DNA from: Udaeobacter sp035317225
GTDB taxonomy: Bacteria > Verrucomicrobiota > Verrucomicrobiia > Chthoniobacterales > UBA10450
Reading direction: 5' to 3'
DNA length: 64,000 nt
NCBI GenBank assembly: GCA_035317225.1
Contig: DATHHK010000059.1
Span: 1 to 64,000, forward strand
Shown in pieces: positions 60,607-64,000 of the stretch (its first letter is position 1; each line of letters opens with the position of its first letter). Made by a program: the position numbers and the translations under genes. The notes beneath the pieces were generated by a model. That model saw nothing but the letters and a program-made list of their open reading frames with translations. It was not told the origin of the DNA and ran no database searches.

Positions 60607-61791
60607 TTAATCCAGAATGTCACTCACCCGACCGGCGCCGACAGTCTTGCCGCCTTCGCGAATGGCGAAGCGGATCGTCTTTTCCATTGCTATTGGCGTG
60701 ATCAACTCGACTTCGATTGAGATGTTGTCGCCGGGCATGACCATTTCTACGCCTTCAGGCAATTTAACGGTGCCAGTTACGTCAGTTGTACGGAAGTAAA
60801 ACTGTGGCCGGTAATTGGTGAAGAACGGAGTATGACGTCCGCCTTCCTCTTTGCTCAGCACATAGACTTCCGCCTTAAATTTCTTATGCGGAGTGATCGA
60901 ACCGGGCTTCGAAATCACCTGGCCACGCTCGACTTCTTCTTTCTTTAAGCCGCGCAACAAAACGCCGACGTTATCACCGGCACGCGCTTCATCGAGAAGT
61001 TTGCGGAACATTTCAATGTCGGTTGCAACCGTCTTCGCGGTAGGACGAATGCCGACCAGCTCGACTTCTCCCATTTTCTTGAGAACACCGCGCTCGACAC
61101 GACCTGTCGCGACGGTGCCGCGGCCTTCAATGTTGAACACGTCCTCAATCGGCATCAGGAAGGGCTGATCCACTGGCCGCTCCGGAACCGGGATGTAATC
61201 GTCAATGGCCTCGACGAGTGCGAGAACCTGTTTCTCGGCGTCAGCGTCGCCATTAAGCGCCTTGAGCGCGCTGCCTTTAACAATGGGGATTTTGTCTCCC
61301 GGAAATTCGTACTGCGTGAGCAGATCTCGCACTTCCATCTCGACGAGATCGAGAAGTTCGGGATCGTCGACCATGTCGACCTTGTTCAGAAACACGACAA
61401 TCGAGGGGACACCCACTTGGCGCGCCAGCAGGATATGTTCACGCGTTTGAGGCATCGGTCCATCGGCGGCGGAGACGACCAAAATCGCACCGTCCATTTG
61501 CGCCGCACCAGTGATCATGTTCTTAACGTAGTCGGCGTGGCCCGGGCAATCCACGTGGGCATAATGCCGTTTGTCGCTCGAATACTCTACGTGTGCAGTG
61601 TTGATCGTAATGCCGCGCTCTTTTTCTTCGGGCGCGTTGTCGATTGATTCGTATGCGCGCACTTCGGCCATGCCCTTCTTGGCCAGCGCTGCCGTAATTG
61701 CTGCCGTGAGAGTTGTCTTGCCGTGGTCAACGTGACCGATCGTGCCGACGTTCACGTGCGGCTTGTCGCGTTTAAATGCTTCCTTAGCCAT
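60607..61791 (-). CDS. tuf: Elongation factor Tu
   Basis: The 394-residue GTPase delivers aminoacyl-tRNA. It shows G1 GHVDHGKTT, the switch II DCPGHADYVKNM, NKVDMVDDPELL (G4) and GSALKAL (G5). Domain 2 (GRGTVATGRVERGVLKK) and domain 3 (KFKAEVYVLSKEEGGRHTPF) follow. The start ATG has a good ribosome site (GGAGAATTGAA). A tRNA-Thr lies upstream and tRNA-Trp downstream. EF-Ts is encoded at 36646. Confidence 0.98.
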   Translation of the reverse strand: MAKEAFKRDKPHVNVGTIGHVDHGKTTLTAAITAALAKKGMAEVRAYESIDNAPEEKERGITINTAHVEYSSDKRHYAHVDCPGHADYVKNMITGAAQMDGAILVVSAADGPMPQTREHILLARQVGVPSIVVFLNKVDMVDDPELLDLVEMEVRDLLTQYEFPGDKIPIVKGSALKALNGDADAEKQVLALVEAIDDYIPVPERPVDQPFLMPIEDVFNIEGRGTVATGRVERGVLKKMGEVELVGIRPTAKTVATDIEMFRKLLDEARAGDNVGVLLRGLKKEEVERGQVISKPGSITPHKKFKAEVYVLSKEEGGRHTPFFTNYRPQFYFRTTDVTGTVKLPEGVEMVMPGDNISIEVELITPIAMEKTIRFAIREGGKTVGAGRVSDILD

Positions 61792-61857
61792 TTCAATTCT
61801 CCTGTTTAACTAAACTCTTTATTTTTTTAATTATCCGCTGCCGGTCCTGAGCTTATC

Positions 61858-61933
<76 letters not shown>

Positions 61934-62228
61934 TGCTCGTCGCCAGCCCAGCGCCTCTGCGGCAACCCGAGCGGCAAACCGGTTTGCCTTCTGCCAGAGA
62001 TTCAAAAGTCCCAAAGCCGCGTCAAATTTGCAATTTGAACGACCATGGGACCGCCTCGTTCCAGCAAAAAGCGTCCGCAAGCTAACCGCGCGCACCGTCG
62101 TGTCAAAGAAATTTCTCGACATCTCTTGCCTCTCACGGAGGCCGTACATTGACCGTTCTCGCGCACATGTTTGGAGCTGAGGAAATCAAGTCCGCTCAGG
62201 ACAGCTGACACTTAAAGCGCTGCGAAAC
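61934..62228. other. Spacer before tRNA-Thr
   Basis: It holds a possible upstream region of the tRNA-Thr/tuf transcript. There are small symmetric elements (CAAACCGGTTTG near 61975 and TCAAAT-TTGCA-ATTTGA near 62021) but no convincing -35/-10 pair. A 35-codon plus-strand ORF (62045-62152) encodes a basic peptide of doubtful reality. Confidence 0.4.
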
Positions 62229-63167
62229 CTAGCGGATTCTGCTGCTTGTCTCTTCTGTTTTTCCTCGCGTCACGATTCGCAGGATGACTGCAATGACTAT
62301 GAACGCCAAGATGGCAAGGCCCACGTTCAGCGGCGTGATCAAGCCCGGTCCCCGCGTTGGGGTCGGAGTAGCCGAAGGGGGAGGCGGAGCGTTTTTCGCC
62401 TGCAGCATTCCCTGCACATATTGCAAACGCTGAATGGTGTCATAGTCGTCGGGTTTTATCTTTAACGCTGCCTGGTAATCGGCGATGGCGTTCTCATACT
62501 GCTGCAAGGAAGTGTAGGTCGCGCCTCGCTTTACCAAGTGCTCGGCATCGTTCGGGTCTTTTTGGATCAACACTGTGTAGTCGGCCAAGGCAGCATCGTA
62601 GTTTTTCAAGTTTCGATTTGCCCAGGCGCGCCGGTCATAATTTTGCGCATCATCCGGCTGTTTCTGCATTGCGGTGGTGAAGTCCGCGACCGCTTTGTCC
62701 CATTGGTTAAGACCGATCTCAGCAAAACCGCGAAACTTGTAGGCGAACGCGTCGTCGGGTTTGAGTTCGATTGCCTTGTCAAAATCTGGCAATGCGGCAT
62801 CGAACTGATTTTGCATGACAGCAGTCATTCCGCGCTCCCGATAGGCCACTTCATCCTTTGGAGCGACTTCGATTGCCTTCGAAAAATCGGCGTAAGCGTC
62901 GGGGAGTCGGGGAGGGTTGCTGGCACGATACGCAGTACCACGATTCGTGTAGCCACGTGGATCTTTCGGATTCGCTTCAATCGCTTTGGTAAATTCGGCT
63001 GCGGCGCCGTCGAAATTCTTTTGTTGAGCGAGTTCGATCCCACGCTGCATATGGCTTGCGCCGCCCCCTGCCGGTTTCTGAGGTTTCCCCAGGCAAACGT
63101 GACTGACTGCAAAACAGAAAAGTGACGCGGTTGCGATGATAATTGTTTGCTTGTTCAAGATATTCAT
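62229..63167 (-). CDS. TPR protein with signal peptide and C-terminal anchor
   Basis: The ATG at 63167 (MNILNKQTIIIATASLFCFA) gives a signal peptide ending near CLGKP. Seven TPR units follow (AAAEFTKAIEANPKDPRGYT, ALPDFDKAIELKPDDAFAYK, AIADYQAALKIKPDDYDTIQ). A proline-rich linker leads to one C-terminal span (VGLAILAFIVIAVILRIV). It is likely periplasmic and anchored, with unknown partners. The 37 codons upstream are not protein-like. Divergent from the EamA gene. Confidence 0.87.
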   Translation of the reverse strand: MNILNKQTIIIATASLFCFAVSHVCLGKPQKPAGGGASHMQRGIELAQQKNFDGAAAEFTKAIEANPKDPRGYTNRGTAYRASNPPRLPDAYADFSKAIEVAPKDEVAYRERGMTAVMQNQFDAALPDFDKAIELKPDDAFAYKFRGFAEIGLNQWDKAVADFTTAMQKQPDDAQNYDRRAWANRNLKNYDAALADYTVLIQKDPNDAEHLVKRGATYTSLQQYENAIADYQAALKIKPDDYDTIQRLQYVQGMLQAKNAPPPPSATPTPTRGPGLITPLNVGLAILAFIVIAVILRIVTRGKTEETSSRIR

Positions 63168-63236
63168 TCTCCTTTCAGCCCAACTGTTGAGCGATTTATG
63201 CTTGTAGGCGAGCAAATTAACGCGCCGAACGCCTAA

Positions 63237-64000
63237 ATGAACCAAACAAATTCGTTGACGGAGTCTGTCGATCGACACCGTCGCACCAGTCTGTCGGAAG
63301 GCTACGCTGCAGTCTTTGCCACGGTCCTTATTTGGTCCACGCCATCACTGTTCATGTATTATTTGAATCGCTATTACGATCCGTGGGCACAAAATTTTTA
63401 TCGTTATTTTGTCGCATGTCTTGCCATTGCACCGCTCTTGATTCAGCGGGCTCGTCGCGGTGCCCCACTATTCGACTGGCGGGCTGTAACGATGTGTCTC
63501 GTCCCATGTCTTCCCAACGTAGTTCATCAAGTCACGCAGGTCATCGCTCTGTTTTACATGGGTCCCGGCGTTTACACGATTTTCACCCGGGCATCCGTGA
63601 TCTTCACCGCATTACTCGCACTCGCGTTTTTTCCCGAGGAACGCCGGGTGATTCGTCAATGGCAGTTCCAAGTGGGAACGCTCCTCGGCTTAATTGGAGC
63701 CTTTGGCGTAATCTGGTTTCAACCAGGTCGAGAAACAGAGCATATGAAGCTCCCTGGGTTATTCATTGCCTTCACCGCCACATTTTGTTGGGCGCTCTAC
63801 GGCGTCCTGATTAAACGGCCTTCCATCCAGCTGGGCCCAATTCGCAGCTTCGGGCTGGTCAGCTTGATTACCTCGATCTTGTTGCTTCCGCTTACATTCG
63901 CTTTCGGAAAAATTGGCGCGCCGCTTCACGCTGGAGCCCAGGCAAACTTGATTTTGATCGTTTCGGCCGTGACCTGTATCACGCTGGCTCATGTGCTGTA
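63237..64000 (+). CDS. EamA-type drug/metabolite transporter (partial, 3' end outside window)
   Basis: A frame of 254 codons open at the right edge starts with ATG at 63237. The polar N-terminus (about 25 residues) leads to at least seven hydrophobic spans: AVFATVLIWSTPSLFMYYLN, FYMGPGVYTIFTRASVIFTA, LLALAFFPEERRVIRQW, GTLLGLIGAFGVIWF and FIAFTATFCWALYGVLI. This is the ten-helix EamA/DMT pattern with its Glu-Glu-Arg loop. Substrate unknown. Confidence 0.85.
   Translation, partial: MNQTNSLTESVDRHRRTSLSEGYAAVFATVLIWSTPSLFMYYLNRYYDPWAQNFYRYFVACLAIAPLLIQRARRGAPLFDWRAVTMCLVPCLPNVVHQVTQVIALFYMGPGVYTIFTRASVIFTALLALAFFPEERRVIRQWQFQVGTLLGLIGAFGVIWFQPGRETEHMKLPGLFIAFTATFCWALYGVLIKRPSIQLGPIRSFGLVSLITSILLLPLTFAFGKIGAPLHAGAQANLILIVSAVTCITLAHVL

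Noticed and set aside
62045..62152. A 35-codon basic ORF on the plus strand (MGPPRSSKKRPQANRAHRRV)
   Set aside because: No family recalled, no clear ribosome site, and it lies in the upstream region of tRNA-Thr; kept only as a possibility.

Overview
The window reads as chromosome from a Gram-negative-type, hopanoid-making soil bacterium, most likely a Verrucomicrobiota of the Spartobacteria/Chthoniobacterales kind. The basis is lpxK (outer membrane lipid A), LL-diaminopimelate aminotransferase (dapL), squalene-hopene cyclase with hpnH, a short EF-Ts, many secreted peptidases, and several families of short palindromic intergenic repeats that I associate from memory with such genomes. The phylum call is inference and no 16S gene is present. 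Every frame was read by eye and no database search was run.

Layout. 0-7 kb: a cut-off putative anti-sigma gene with its ECF-like sigma factor, dapL, superoxide dismutase and an hpnH-shc hopanoid pair, all on the minus strand. 7-17 kb: a lipoprotein, a MarC protein, two secreted peptidases (M3 and M28), a 34-residue COX24/mS38-like basic protein, and a TPR / AI-2E permease / TPR run. 17-27 kb: mixed small metabolic genes, including a LolC/E permease, three cupin genes (two tandem paralogues), a stand-alone LigD-type polymerase, lpxK, thrB and an RNA methyltransferase. 27-37 kb: dodecin, tyrS, then a long minus-strand run (glycosyltransferase, amylo-alpha-1,6-glucosidase, purS, a Pmp3-type membrane peptide, purQ, bioD), with the ATP-dependent ligase and 3'-phosphoesterase parts of a split LigD upstream.

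36.6-64 kb: translation and transcription genes dominate (tsf, rpsB, rpoC, rpoB, rplL, rplJ, rplA, rplK, nusG, secE, tRNA-Trp, tuf, tRNA-Thr), all on the minus strand. Two blocks interrupt them. At 38.2-40.9 kb lies a compact cassette of beta-barrel protein, FMN-binding protein, ApbE flavin transferase and membrane cytochrome-like protein, which suggests an extracytoplasmic flavin electron route. At 51.9-59.0 kb a DUF2723 membrane protein, a truncated kelch gene and three secreted hydrolase-type genes separate rplK from rplA, which are normally adjacent. A TPR protein and a cut-off EamA-type permease close the window.

There is no CRISPR array, prophage, insertion sequence or obvious biosynthetic island. 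The most distinctive features are the broken rplK-rplA junction, the flavin cassette, the three-gene LigD, the purS-pmp3-purQ arrangement, and short repeats that sit between genes and in places run into gene ends.
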